64,000 nucleotides of DNA from Diphasiastrum complanatum (taxonomy: Eukaryota; Streptophyta; Lycopodiopsida; Lycopodiales; Lycopodiaceae), in contig CM055097.1 in NCBI GenBank assembly GCA_029204225.1, positions 2,031,414 through 2,095,413 on the forward strand, in the 5' to 3' direction. Below the pieces are notes generated by a model. It had not been told where the DNA came from and ran no database searches. It saw only the letters and a program-made list of their open reading frames with translations. The position numbers and the translations under genes were made by a program. Positions 32,978 to 44,589 of this stretch are shown here, one piece after another. Every line of letters begins with the position of its first letter. Within the stretch, counting starts at the first letter, position 1.

Positions 32978-35900
32978 AACTAACTAACAAGTTTGAAGAA
33001 TGCTAGAGCTGAAGCATTGCTAATTTTCTTTGAGGTAAAGGGGAGCTATACTTTTTATGGTTGAACGCATGTTGTATTGCTTTATCTCCTCTGGTGCAGC
33101 TTCTGAATTGAATGCGGCAGTTAAACCATCACATGATGGACAAATGGGAAGGCAGCAGTTGTGCTAACAAGAAGAGGAGCGTATCACTTTAAGATCAAAA
33201 CTTGCAAGGAAGGACATGCTGTGCAGAATGGGGAAGAAGCCAATTCTCCGAGCCAGATAGATGCTACCTGAGGCAGTCCAAGAAATGGGCTGCTACCACA
33301 AGGACAAAAATCTGCTAGACACGTGAGCTACACAGAATGGGAAGAAGAAACCAAAGTTTCAGCCTCCAAACAAGAAGGTGGGATCAGTTCCGAAACAAAG
33401 AGCTGCCAGAGTGTTGCGCTGGAAACAGGAGGTGAAAAGAGGATCCGTGCTAGTGAGCAGTTGGTGAAACAGGAAATCTGATAATCCTGATCTGCAAATC
33501 TTGTCAACCCCGGACAGGATGAGGTGGGGGTTGAGAGGGATGCACAGCTCAGATGGCAAGGACTTTCTGACCTGAGGGGGTGAGCCCATTACAGTGAAGC
33601 TTCCTTACACTCTGACAAAATCTACAGTTGAATGTCTTGTGTGCTCTACTGGCCAGCTTGGGATTAGGCTGTGTGAAGATTTTGCAAAATCTCCAACAGT
33701 TGATTATGATTATGTTGATAACTTGATTGCCATTGCTAAGCTGTCTTCCACCTTTCCCTTCCCATCTCTGCTTACAATAAACAAGTTTGGAATTGTTTGC
33801 TTATTCTATAATATCCAAGTTGGAATGTGGGTTCTTACTAAGCACTTGTATTATGTATTTTTGACATGGTTGGATTGAAAAATTATGTTGGTGTATGTAA
33901 TAATTTCTCAACTACCCTTCGTATAGGGATTTAGTCGTTTAAATCTCCTATAAATAGTTTAGATGGAGAACCTGATAGCTACAGACAATTCCAACTTTTG
34001 TGTTTCAATGTGACAATTTTAACCAATAATTCACAAAAAGATTATTATTGCAAGTTTGTTCATAACATAATTAATTTGAAAAACTTGAAGTAATCAATTT
34101 CCTAACAAGCTATCTCTAATTCCAAATAACTCTATAATGCGTTGGTATGTTTTTCACAATAGAATTTTTCCATTGTTTGTGTTGGTGTGCAAAATACGTT
34201 TGAGCACAAGTTCATAAGTAGTAGACCAACGAGCATCAGCTTTGATGGGCATCCACTCTTGCTTTTTCTTGATGTTTGATTGTACATTTCATTGGTTTCC
34301 AATTGTGCCCAATCTAAGCACTAGTTATCCATGTTGGCTCTCTCCAACATTGGCCTTCATCATCATCGTTGACATGCTAATCTTTAAATAAAACAACGTC
34401 CAAGAAATAAGTTACTATTTGATCAAGCCTCAAAAATTGCTTGATATATTTTGTTCAAGGTTAGAATACTGATTTTTTTTTTGTTTGATAATTACATGTT
34501 AAGTTTCATTGGATAAAAACGGCCAAGTGCATAGAATAGTCTCAAATGAATGTCTAGTTGAGCATCATACACACAACGTAAAGCGTAGACATGACAATCA
34601 TTCAACTCGGATTTTTTACTTCTAATGGTTTCTAATTACCTTAATATTTGCTCCAATATCATATCAATGTTGCTGGCAGATCTATTGCGGCAAGAAGGGC
34701 TGGAAGAGCTAGTGGATTAGTATAAAAGCTTGCAGTAAGGGATCAAACCAATGAGGAAAGTGTAAGAAGGCTATAAAAAGTGTTGCGCTAACTATGAGTG
34801 GAAGAGTGTGTCACTCACTCTCCCATTACAACAGACATTTCTACAACATCTTAGTAGAGGGTTATTGGCCAAATACAAAAACTATAGATGAGCCTAAATA
34901 AGGAAATAATTTTAACTACTACTCTACCATCTTCTTGTGATTTTGGACATCTTTGGGCCTCTTTTCTTTTTATTTAATTTACCTAATGGATCCTAACGCC
35001 CTCTCCAAGGCGGTACAATAAGGCATTATTGCTTACTTCTGACAGGGAGCAGTAAATGCGGTATGGGGGTGAATGATAGCGGAATTGTGTGGAGAAAGCT
35101 AGTTTTGGCGAATTTCTCGTTCGAGGGAGAGATTGGGGCTAGCTTGGAGGTACACACATTTATGGTGGTCAGAGGTGATAGAAGTGCGAGATGGTCAGTT
35201 GGAAGCCATTGGGCAAGATAGAGAACTTGCAATGGACGAATTGTGTGTGGGACACACATAAGATGAAGAAGGATCAATGATCACACTTTGGATATGCTTG
35301 GCGAGTGGTAAGTGTGATGTTTTGTGGATTTTGCAGTATGGTAAGTCATTAAAAATCAAGTCATTGTAGTTGTGGAGTAGTGTATCAGGTTTTTCATCAA
35401 CGAGATACACTTCAACTATCAGTTTGGACAAGTCAAGTCAATTTTCATATCAATATTGCATCAAGGATGTAGATTCCAGTGATGGCAAAGTGCAGGTCGT
35501 TTGGTTTGGTCCATGGAAGATCTCACTGATTCACTTGGAGTATATTGCCATGCACAGTATGTGACGGACTTGATGGTGGCTTTGGAGTTTGTATCTCAGT
35601 GTATTCTCAAGAAGTGGTTCAGAATCATTCATAGGAGTATCTTGGAGCCAGCTTGGGGGAATATAGGAGGGGCACTACAGTGTAGATGCTCAGATCTTCA
35701 TGATCATGGATGGCATTAGGATACCTAATAGGGATTGGTGGACTATAGGATGACAAGGTGATCATCAAGGGGTAGCTATTTTAAGATTGGACTTGAGTCT
35801 TTGGATGGGACATGACTTACAGACGGGATTCATGATGGAATCTGGACATTGCAAATGTAAAATGGGCAAGGCATGAAGCTTTGAGAGCCAGCTCTAGGTT

Positions 35901-36397
35901 GGAGAGATGATGGACATCGCACAGTTGGTTGTGATGGAGGCAAACAATGTAGTGAGTGGTCTGTTGGAGATCCACTGGAGGGGACACTGATGGCGAGGAC
36001 TTCATGGGTGTGCTCATATGGGAGTACATGGATGGCATTGCATCGATGGGGAGACGTCTACCATCATGGACATGGATAACCTACCTATAACTTTCATGCA
36101 TTTGGATGTATTTGCAGATATTATAAGCTTGGCACAAGTGTTAGAACCTGTTTGGTTTGGATTCACAGGTGGTGAGATCAAGAAGTCTAGGGGAAGTCAC
36201 TTAGAGGCATACACCTCAGTATGATCGGATTGGAAGACCAATGGTCTCAAGATCTTGCAGTGGCATGATGTCGGGTGGCGCATAGCTAGGGAGAACGAGC
36301 AGATCCTAGGAGCCATGAGAGGGAGGTGATGCTTTGACGATCGACTTGGATAGTAGGTTGGCAACTAGGATGGGAGACATCAGGTGAGTTCAGTGAG
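32978..36397. other. Non-coding stretch between the unrecognised gene and copia C
   Basis: There is no convincing gene. A frame at 33594-33878 has a peptide-like core (LGIRLCEDFAKSPTVDYDYV) but no clear start or splice context. From about 35030 to 36400 the plus strand is G-rich and T-rich with many short broken frames, like the internal region of a coding-less large retroelement. Copia C inserted into this sequence. Confidence 0.45.
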
Positions 36398-36402
36398 TGA
36401 AT

Positions 36403-37084
36403 TGTTAAAAATTCACAATTCTAGCTTGACTAGTTTTGGTCATATGACTTGTAAATAGTTAGATGGTCATGATGTGGCTTGTCACACATGCCAAATAGCA
36501 TAGGATTCCATTCATAAGGATGTTCTCAAGTAGACCTAAGTGTTAGAACCTTTGGAATGAGTCCAAATTATGCTTAGATACAAGGGAGAAAAAATAGGAG
36601 CTATTTTTGGTAATTTTTGCATTGTTGAGGGATCTCCAAGATTCCAACCCTAACTTGGTAGGGATGAAAGATCCACCAAAATTAGCATTAGGGATAGGTT
36701 TAGGGCTACTCATACCTGCCCAAAACCGTGATGGATCATGTATATATAGGTGATGATATCTCACCAAAATCAATCAAGCAATTTCATGTTTTTTCTCTCA
36801 TAATGGTGCAATTGCTCTCTATGTTCATAATTGTTTGAGTACTTGTGATTACTAATGATTATAGGATTGAATGTAGGTCTGGTGTACAGTACTCAGACTG
36901 TGGGAGGCCGTACTTTCACACGTGTGAAGCCTTCTTAAAGGATTTGAGCCATTTAGTGAGGTTCAAGCATAGATTTTTGATGGATTTTGATGGTTCAACT
37001 TGTGCTAATCTTATGAAATCATAATCTATTGTTTCCCTCATCATTTCAAGTGTTTTAGGATCCTTATTTGCTGTAATTTTTACA
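36403..37084 (+). repeat. Copia C 5' LTR (682 bp)
   Basis: Canonical TG...CA ends. A TATA-like tatatata lies near 36740. The 76-residue minus-strand frame inside it occurs identically in the other LTR and is not a gene. Confidence 0.95.
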
Positions 37085-37097
37085 TGGTATCAGAGCC
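37085..37097 (+). other. Copia C primer binding site (initiator-Met tRNA)
   Basis: TGGTATCAGAGCC directly follows the 5' LTR. Confidence 0.93.
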
Positions 37098-37690
37098 TAA
37101 AGGCTGAAATGAGCTAAATCCTTGGTTTTCATTCAATTTGATCACAATTTTTGATCTAAATCTTGTGTAGATTGGATCTTAGCATCTAGTATTGATTCTA
37201 GAACTCAAAGTGAGTCAAATACATTGGAGATTGGTGTTGTGTGACTTCATTTGCAGGTGTTTAGGTGTCTAAAACCAGAGGCAAAGTTGAATTCAATTCA
37301 CATTACCAAGATAGCAAGTTTTGCTTGCTCCAAGCATTGATTTCTAAGCGAGTTTTGGAGGTGATTTCATAGAGGAGGCTTTCTAGCATTCAAGGAGAGG
37401 GAAGATCAGAGTTTTGGGGACTCTTCAAGGCTGTTCTAAGGTGTAGTAGGCACCTCCTAAAGTGATTTAGGTTCAGTCCAACCATTTCTTGACTTATGCA
37501 CCAAATTAGATCAATTTTTCATCAATTTTGATCATTTTTTGCTTGTGATTGGATAGTAGATTGTGTTGCATCCTCATTAAGTTCCATTTAGATCTTTTAC
37601 AAGGTCCCTAAGAAGTGGGATAAGGTATACCTTCAATCAAATCAATAGAAGTAACCTTCATTTGTGTCAAGTCCTTGATTAGGAGACAAG

Positions 37691-38695
37691 ATGGCATCTA
37701 TAAATGCATATCTTTTGGATACTAATGAAAGGCTCAACAAAACTAACTATTCCATATGGAAAGTTAGAATGGAATCCATCATGATCATGCAAGATCTGAT
37801 GGAAATTGTAAATGGTAAGGAGGGTGAACCTATTCATCCTCAAGAAAAAGCCAAATACATCAAGAGGTGCAATGTTGCACTACATTGCATAAAAATGAAT
37901 GTTGCAAATGAACTCTTAAGAGAGGTAGGAGATTGCACTTCAGCTCAAGATGCTTGGGAGACTTTGCAAAAGGTCTATGAATCCAAGAACCAAACTAGAA
38001 TGTTAGCTTTGAAGAATCAAATCTATAGAAGCTATCAAAAGAAAGGAGAGAGTGCACATACTTTTGTCCTAAGAGTAAAGGAATTGAACAAAGAGCTAGC
38101 CTTTATAGGTGACCCTATCAAGGATGAAGAGCTTGTTCAACTCATATTGAATGGACTAAGCTTTGAATTTAACAATTTGGTTCAGGGATATGCAATTATG
38201 GGTAAGCTACCCATACTTGAAGAACTCCAAGGCACACTCATGGCCGAGGAATCAAGAAGGAGCCAAATGCAAGAGAGGATGGATAGGCTTTCCATCCAAG
38301 GTGGAGATGACCAAGCTCTCTTCATCAAAGGCAAAGGCAAGTCCAAAGGCAAAGGATCAACATTCAAGAAGTATACAAAGCTTGAGGATCAAGAAGGACC
38401 CCCAAAGGCATCTCCATCAACCACCAAAGTCAAGAAGGACAAATCAAAGGTGAAGTGCTACTATTGTAGCAAGATGGGGCATTATGCCTCGGAATGCTTC
38501 AAGAGGAAGCAAGATCAAAGCCAAGCCAACATGAGCAAAGAGGAGGAGGAGGAGAGTTCACATGAGGACTCTCTCATGATGTCCATATTTTCTTCAACAA
38601 GCTTCAAAGGAGAAGATCCTTGGTGGATTGACTCGGGTGCTAGTTCACACATGACTAGTAAAAGGGAGTTTTTTCTCTTCTCTCTTATCTTATGA
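37691..38695 (+). CDS. Copia C gag and start of protease (frameshifted end)
   Basis: The frame gives 334 residues from the ATG at 37691. The capsid-type gag region comes first (LNKTNYSIWKVRMESIM, SAQDAWETLQKVYESKN, FVLRVKELNKELAFIGD). A Lys/Gly/Ser-rich basic segment follows, then a CCHC knuckle (C256, C259, H264, C269), an acidic run (EEEEESS) and the protease active site DSG (314-316, WWIDSGASSHMT). The frame is lost right after KREFF and stops at 38695. Gag itself looks intact and could assemble particles. Confidence 0.9.
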   Translation: MASINAYLLDTNERLNKTNYSIWKVRMESIMIMQDLMEIVNGKEGEPIHPQEKAKYIKRCNVALHCIKMNVANELLREVGDCTSAQDAWETLQKVYESKNQTRMLALKNQIYRSYQKKGESAHTFVLRVKELNKELAFIGDPIKDEELVQLILNGLSFEFNNLVQGYAIMGKLPILEELQGTLMAEESRRSQMQERMDRLSIQGGDDQALFIKGKGKSKGKGSTFKKYTKLEDQEGPPKASPSTTKVKKDKSKVKCYYCSKMGHYASECFKRKQDQSQANMSKEEEEESSHEDSLMMSIFSSTSFKGEDPWWIDSGASSHMTSKREFFLFSLIL

Positions 38696-38787
38696 TGGAC
38701 CTATAAAGTCTATCTATACAGCAAATGATGAAGCTTGTAAGATTGAAGGAGTTGGTAGCATTCCCCTTTGCTTAGGATCTTCCAACT
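38696..38787 (+). pseudogene. Copia C protease remnant and deletion junction
   Basis: In a shifted frame the protease continues as SYDGPIKSIYTAND and IEGVGSIPLCLGSS, then jumps at about 38775-38788 into the integrase zinc region. By comparison with copia B, about 100 residues are missing: the end of the protease and most of the GAG-pre-integrase domain, including the HRRLGH-type histidines. Confidence 0.75.
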
Positions 38788-41376
38788 ATGATCAAGGAGG
38801 AGTATGCTTTAGGCCTACCAAGGTCTATTGGGAAGGAAGACAAGGTTTGTGAAGCTTGTGCCTTATCCAAGGCACATAAGAAGGTGTTTCCTAACTCCAT
38901 CACAAAGTCATCTCATCCTCTTGAACTCATACACTCGGATGTGCACATTGCTAGCACCAAATCTAATGGAGGTTCATCCATGTTTTTAACCTTCATTGAT
39001 GACTACTCAAGATATTGTTGGGTGTTCTTACTTTCCTTCAAGTCTCAAGTATTTGATACTTTTGTAAAGTTCAAGTTGTTTGTGGAAAAGCATCATAATC
39101 ATAGCATCAAGATCCTTAGAAGTGACAATGGTGGAGAATTCATCTCCAATGAGTTCAAGGCCTTTTGTGAGGAGGAAGGGATCAAGAAAGAGACTTCTTG
39201 TCCTTACACTCCTCAACAAAATGGAGTTGCTGAAAGAAGGAATAGAACATTATGTGAATGCTCTAAGGCTTTAAGATTAGATGCTTGTTTGCCCAAATCC
39301 TTTTGGGGTGAGTCTCTTGTATGTGCAAACTACTTGATGAATAGGGTGTCTTGCAAAGCAATTGAAGGCAAAACTCCATATGAGATGTTGTATGGAAAGA
39401 AACCCAATCTTAATCACTTGAAAGTTTTTGGGTGTATATGTTATGTGCATGTGCCATTGGAAACAAGAACCAAGGAGGATCCATCTTCCACAAGAGGGAT
39501 CATGCTTGGATATGCAAGCTCAAGCAAGGGCTACAAAGTCTATCTCCCATCCTTGAACAAATTTGTTGTTTCAAGGGATGTCATCTTTGATGAACATCAT
39601 ATGCATATGCTTGAAGAAGGCTCAAGTGCTCCAACAATCAAGAAGAAGATGGCCGAGGAGCAAGATCTTGGTTTTGAGGAGGAGCTCATGGAGGAGCAAG
39701 CACCAAACCCACCTATCACACCAAGGAGATCTTCAAGGGCAAAAGTGGAGCCATCAAGGCTCACATATCAAGGCAAAGGACAGCAATTTGAGGGTATATC
39801 ATCCACTTCTTATGCTTTATCTAGTTTTGAAGAACCGTCTAATGTTGAAGATGCATTGAACTCCAAAGAATGGTATAAAGCTATGTTGGATGAGTATGAT
39901 GCCTTGATTGAGAATGAAACTTGGTTGCTTGTTGAGAGACCTCAAAGGAATGTAATAGGATGCAAGTGGGTCTTCAAGCTTAAGTTGAATGCAAATGGGA
40001 GTGTTAACAAACATAAAGCAAGATTAGTTGCAAAAGGTTATGCTCAAGAGAGAGGGATAGACTATGAGGAAACTTTTGCACCCGTGGCCAAGATGGTCAC
40101 AATAAGACTAATCATTGCACTTGCATCACATTTTGGATGGATTCTATGTCAAATGGATGTCTCTAATGCTTTCTTGAATGGTTTTTTGGAAGAGGATATC
40201 TATATGGAGCAGCCACAAGGGTTCATCAAGCATGGAATGGAGAACAAAGTATGCCATCTCCAAAGAAGCATCTATGGCTTGAAGCAAGCCTCGAGATCTT
40301 GGAATTCAAGACTACATTGCTATCTTATTTCACTTTCTTTTGTTCAAAGTGAATATGATCCCACTCTTTACATTAAGTTTGATGATGTTGGTATTGTACT
40401 TTTACTCATTTATGTAGATGACATCATCATTAGTGGAAATAGTGTTGATGGTATTGAAAAAATCAAGATAGATCTATCCTTAGAGTTCAAGATGGTAGAT
40501 CTAGGGTGTCTTCACTTCATCTTAGGCATAGAAGTACTTAGAGGGTCTGATTTTATCTTTATAAGTCAAGTAAACTATGCTCAAAGTCTTTTGAAGAAGT
40601 TTAAGATGGAAGTATGCAAAAGTGTTGACACACCAATGGAGCAAGATGTAAAAGTGCCAAATGAAGATGATGAAAGATCCTTCATGGACATCACTTTGTT
40701 TAGGCAACTTATAGGTTCCTTAATGTGGATCACTATAACTAGACCAGATCTTAGCTTTAGTGTATGTAGGTTGAGCCAATCCATGCAAAAGCCATTGAAT
40801 ATCCATTGGAAAAAGGCTAAGAGGATTCTAAGATACATCTCGGGTACATTGGATTTTGGGATTCTATATAGAGGAGATGTGATTAACCTTCATGCATTTA
40901 GTGATTCAGATTTTGCAGGGTACAAGAGGGATAGGAAATCAACAAGTGCCTATTCAACTTTCATAGGAGAAGGTGTGGTTTCATGGCTTTCAAAAAAGCA
41001 AGAAACTATATCTCTATCTTCAACCGAGGCCGAGTACAAAGCTTTGACAACCACTACAAAGGAGGTACTTTGGATCAAGAGATTATTGGTGGAACTAAAG
41101 ATCATGGATTCAGAGGAGGCACCAATCATCTACAATGACAATATATCAGCCCAACACCTTGCATCTAACCCAATCTTCCATGCAAGATCTAAGCACATTG
41201 AGATATGCCATCACTTTGTGAGAGAAATGGTGCAAGCCAAGGAGATTGCTTTGGAGCATGTTCCAAGCAATGAATGTGTAGCTGATCTACTTACTAAACC
41301 ACTTCAAAAGACACCTTTTATGAAGTTCAGATCATCACTTGGAGTGATTAGTAAAGCAATGATTGAACCAAGCTAG
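38788..41376 (+). CDS. Copia C pol: integrase, reverse transcriptase, RNase H (open frame without native start)
   Basis: 862 codons are open. The ATG at 38788 is only the first one after the deletion, not a real start. Integrase has CEACALSKAH, then the catalytic triad D51, D113 and E149 (D113 and E149 spaced as in DX35E), and VFGCICYVHVP. Reverse transcriptase has ARLVAKGYAQ, MDVSNAFLNG, YGLKQASRSW and YVDD at 542-545. RNase H has DSDFAGYKRDRKSTSAY, LSSTEAEYKAL, NPIFHARSKHIEI, and ends ADLLTKPLQ. No internal stop is present, so these enzymes could work if they were translated. Confidence 0.9.
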   Translation: MIKEEYALGLPRSIGKEDKVCEACALSKAHKKVFPNSITKSSHPLELIHSDVHIASTKSNGGSSMFLTFIDDYSRYCWVFLLSFKSQVFDTFVKFKLFVEKHHNHSIKILRSDNGGEFISNEFKAFCEEEGIKKETSCPYTPQQNGVAERRNRTLCECSKALRLDACLPKSFWGESLVCANYLMNRVSCKAIEGKTPYEMLYGKKPNLNHLKVFGCICYVHVPLETRTKEDPSSTRGIMLGYASSSKGYKVYLPSLNKFVVSRDVIFDEHHMHMLEEGSSAPTIKKKMAEEQDLGFEEELMEEQAPNPPITPRRSSRAKVEPSRLTYQGKGQQFEGISSTSYALSSFEEPSNVEDALNSKEWYKAMLDEYDALIENETWLLVERPQRNVIGCKWVFKLKLNANGSVNKHKARLVAKGYAQERGIDYEETFAPVAKMVTIRLIIALASHFGWILCQMDVSNAFLNGFLEEDIYMEQPQGFIKHGMENKVCHLQRSIYGLKQASRSWNSRLHCYLISLSFVQSEYDPTLYIKFDDVGIVLLLIYVDDIIISGNSVDGIEKIKIDLSLEFKMVDLGCLHFILGIEVLRGSDFIFISQVNYAQSLLKKFKMEVCKSVDTPMEQDVKVPNEDDERSFMDITLFRQLIGSLMWITITRPDLSFSVCRLSQSMQKPLNIHWKKAKRILRYISGTLDFGILYRGDVINLHAFSDSDFAGYKRDRKSTSAYSTFIGEGVVSWLSKKQETISLSSTEAEYKALTTTTKEVLWIKRLLVELKIMDSEEAPIIYNDNISAQHLASNPIFHARSKHIEICHHFVREMVQAKEIALEHVPSNECVADLLTKPLQKTPFMKFRSSLGVISKAMIEPS

Positions 41377-41379
41377 ATA

Positions 41380-41390
41380 GTGAGGAGGAG
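41380..41390 (+). other. Copia C polypurine tract
   Basis: GTGAGGAGGAG abuts the 3' LTR. Confidence 0.85.
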
Positions 41391-42072
41391 TGTTAAAAAT
41401 TCACAATTCTAGCTTGACTAGTTTTGGTCATATGACTTGTAAATAGTTAGATGGTCATGATGTGGCTTGTCACACATGCCAAATAGCATAGGATTCCATT
41501 CATAAGGATGTTCTCAAGTAGACCTAAGTGTTAGAACCTTTGGAATGAGTCCAAATTATGCTTAGATACAAGGGAGAAAAAATAGGAGCTATTTTTGGTA
41601 ATTTTTGCATTGTTGAGGGATCTCCAAGATTCCAACCCTAACTTGGTAGGGATGAAAGATCCACCAAAATTAGCATTAGGGATAGGTTTAGGGCTACTCA
41701 TACCTGCCCAAAACCGTGATGGATCATGTATATATAGGTGATGATATCTCACCAAAATCAATCAAGCAATTTCATGTTTTTTCTCTCATAATGGTGCAAT
41801 TGCTCTCTATGTTCATAATTGTTTGAGTACTTGTGATTACTAATGATTATAGGATTGAATGTAGGTCTGGTGTACAATACTCAGACTGTGGGAGGCCGTA
41901 CTTTCACACGTGTGAAGCCTTCTTAAAGGATTTGAGCCATTTAGTGAGGTTCAAGCATAGATTTTTGATGGATTTTGATGGTTCAACTTGTGCTAATCTT
42001 ATGAAATCATAATCTATTGTTTCCCTCATCATTTCAAGTGTTTTAGGATCCTTATTTGCTGTAATTTTTACA
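41391..42072 (+). repeat. Copia C 3' LTR (682 bp)
   Basis: Same length as the 5' copy with one difference found. It is followed by target duplication TGAAT at 42073-42077. Confidence 0.95.
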
Positions 42073-42077
42073 TGAAT

Positions 42078-43440
42078 GACAAATTCAATGAGTGGATGAC
42101 AAATCCATTGGCATGACACTTAGGAGGATGCTACAGATGCTCAGGTATGATATGTCATTTGATGTATATATGATGTTCTTCAGCTGGTGCATCAGGTTTT
42201 GTGTGGGACTTAGGTGTTGAATTCATGCTCAAGCCCAATTCCATTAGATAATGAGCATCCTGAAACCTATTCATACTTATTTTGAAAAACTACACAAAAA
42301 TATGAAGACTTGAGATTATCGCAAACGATCAAAAAATTCAGAATCAATTTTTTTTGACCCAAGCCTATTTTCTGACCCAATGTCATTCTTGTCAAAGAGA
42401 GATTTTTTGACCCTAGGTCGGGTTGGTCGGTTCTAGTTTTTTTGACCCTGGATCGGATCAGATCGGTTCTAATTTTTTTGAGCCTAAAAAATTTTGAGCC
42501 TTTGTATATTTTCTGACTCTTTGTACTGTCAACTCAGAAATTCGACCCACGTCGTGATGTTGATAGTCTGCCTACTCTTGTACATACATTCACTGTAAAA
42601 TGACGGCTACCTACTACAGACCAACCACATAACTCATCTTGGTCCAACTACCAAATAGGTGGGATTTAATAATTAGGGCTATAGAAGTTAGGTTTAGGCC
42701 TAAGCATCATGCAATGCAACCATAATCCTCAAATTTGAGTTGATCTCTTATCTATGATGAGGATGCATTGTGATCTACACTTTAAGATAATCAATTATGC
42801 AGACATTGCTCACATTGGAATTCAAGATTGAGTTGTAAGATCATTCTAAGATTGATCTTTCATATTTATGTGCTTAATTGAAAGCTGATAAAGTAGTATA
42901 CTATTTGACATGTGTTTCTTTGTGGTCATTGGACTTTAGCAACAATTGCCAATGTAGTGATAGTCTTTCAAATCTGTGATTAGTATTGAGTTTTTTGTTA
43001 TTTAGTACAACCTCCAATGCTTGAATATTGATCTTTATGATTAATTTATGATCCTAAAAACATCTATTTTCTACATCAAGTGAAGAAAACTAATCTCTAC
43101 ATGAAGAGAATAGTTGTTCGTTCTTTAATGGGATACGTTCAATGGGCAACCTACGTGAAGCCCTTTTATAACTGAACTAGGTGTCTGGCAGTGCCAAGGG
43201 AGGCCACATCCTTGGATTGCCACCTTAGCTATCTAAGTAGGCAACTTCAAATGGATTCACAATTCACATGTGTTTCTTTGATGTTTTGATTACTCTATAC
43301 CAACAATCCTTCTCTTAATCGAAACATCTAGACAATTTTTTTTAGCATCAATATTAATTTGTCTTCTTTTGCTTCATTGTTTCAATGTCTTAAGATCTTT
43401 CCTCTTCCCATGCTCTATGTGTACTAGTTATCAGCCCTCT
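42078..43440. other. Non-coding DNA with low-complexity gaccc/ttttttt repeats
   Basis: 42340-42500 holds imperfect repeats of tttttttgaccct...ggttggtcggttcta. The rest is AT-rich without genes. A dispersed repeat copy lies at 43141-43300. Confidence 0.5.
43141..43300 (+). repeat. Dispersed repeat, copy 1 (~160 bp)
   Basis: It starts gggcaacctacgtgaa and contains gattgccaccttagctatct and gtttctttgatgtttt. It aligns with 45641-45798 over its full length with scattered changes. Class unknown; no tRNA-type promoter boxes are evident. Confidence 0.75.
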
Positions 43441-43441
43441 C

Positions 43442-44584
43442 TGTCAGAAATCGGATAAATAAGGAATAGAGGAAACTTCCTACTTCCAATGCATGACTAC
43501 GCCTATAAAAAATTGAACAAAGCAGTATTGATGGGAATCACATTCAATCTTTAGAAACTAACTTTGAAATCGCTAGATCCTAAGTGATTATGTAGCCAAA
43601 CATAAAGTATTGAATTCTCAGACAATTTCTATCAGTTACAAAAGCAATAGAGAGATGCATGCATTCTGACACATACTGAACGCAATAAGAAGATAGTATT
43701 GATTCAGAAAAACCGATCAGATGCTAATGAGGTCAAAACAATAGCAGATAAAAACCGCGCACTCTAAGCTATCTCTGAGTAACTGAGAATAAGTCTGATA
43801 ATAAGCAACTTTACTAATAAGCAGTAGCGCAATAGCAACTCTAAAATAAACTCCAAAAGATTGAGCTAGAATGCTCAAGAGTGTTCAAGCTCAAACGCTT
43901 GATAAAGAGCTAACTACAATACTTTCTGGTCGTGAATGATCTGCTTGATAAGAGCGCAGGAAGCGTCGTGTAATAACACTCAACTCCTTCACAATTCACA
44001 ACATTGATAATGAGATGTATGAACAGCTCATTTATACTAAGTATTTAGGTCGTCAAATGCAAGTGCCAATTGGCTGGATCTGCTAGCATTCATCCAGTTC
44101 CTTCTCAGAAGTTGATTGCTGATAAGCGGCGACAATTGGCCATAAACAGTCTGTCTGCATAAATGAACGTAAACTGCCACAGGCGACAGTGTCGGCTTTT
44201 GGAGAAATGCAACAATGTCGCAAAATCTCATGTCCTTAATATTGGGGTAGTCCCACATTTTGCCAAAGTCATTTCCTTAACGTTTGAGGCACTTTGAAAA
44301 ATGCAAAAAATGTGACTGCATTTTTACTCGTAATTTTTGACAGGGGACATTGTCGCAAAAAGGTGACATTGCAATTTTTACTTGTATTTTTCACAGTGTT
44401 GATTGACTGTGGCAAAAGGCAAAACTGTCGAGTTTTGTAGAGAGAGAAAACCCGACACTGTTGTCAAACTCTGTGTATTTCTGCAGACTATATAGAAAAT
44501 TTGGGAAAATTCGTAGAACTGGATAAACAATGGATGAGGATTAAAACTGATTAGTCGATTAGTAGGAAGGAGAAATATCCAACA
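43442..44584 (-). mobile_element. Solo LTR (1143 bp) with 5-bp target duplication
   Basis: The sequence starts TGTCAGAAATC and ends TATCCAACA on the plus strand (minus: TGTTGGATA...TCTGACA). It is flanked by CTCTC on both sides (43437-43441 and 44585-44589). The minus strand has a TATA-like TATAAATGAG near 44030. No coding region lies between the ends, so it is most simply a solo LTR left by LTR-LTR recombination. Confidence 0.65.
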
Positions 44585-44589
44585 CTCTC

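Larger units (their letters stand above)
36403..42072 (+). mobile_element. Ty1-copia element C, recent insertion with near-identical LTRs
   Basis: 5670 bp with 682-bp LTRs (TGTTAAAA...TTTTACA). It has an initiator-Met PBS, gag, a disrupted protease, an open integrase-RT-RNase H frame, a polypurine tract and a perfect 5-bp target duplication TGAAT (36398-36402 and 42073-42077). I find one LTR mismatch by eye (G at 36889, A at 41877). Protease and pre-integrase sequences are damaged, so it is not autonomous. Confidence 0.95.

Noticed and set aside
33594-33878. Possible gene exon (core LGIRLCEDFAKSPTVDYDYV)
   Set aside because: Faint resemblance to TRAPP-subunit-like sequence only; no splice sites, no second exon, and the rest of the frame is unlike protein.
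36543-36773. Minus-strand frame repeated identically at 41531-41761
   Set aside because: Both lie within the copia C LTRs; identity reflects the LTR pair, not a gene family.
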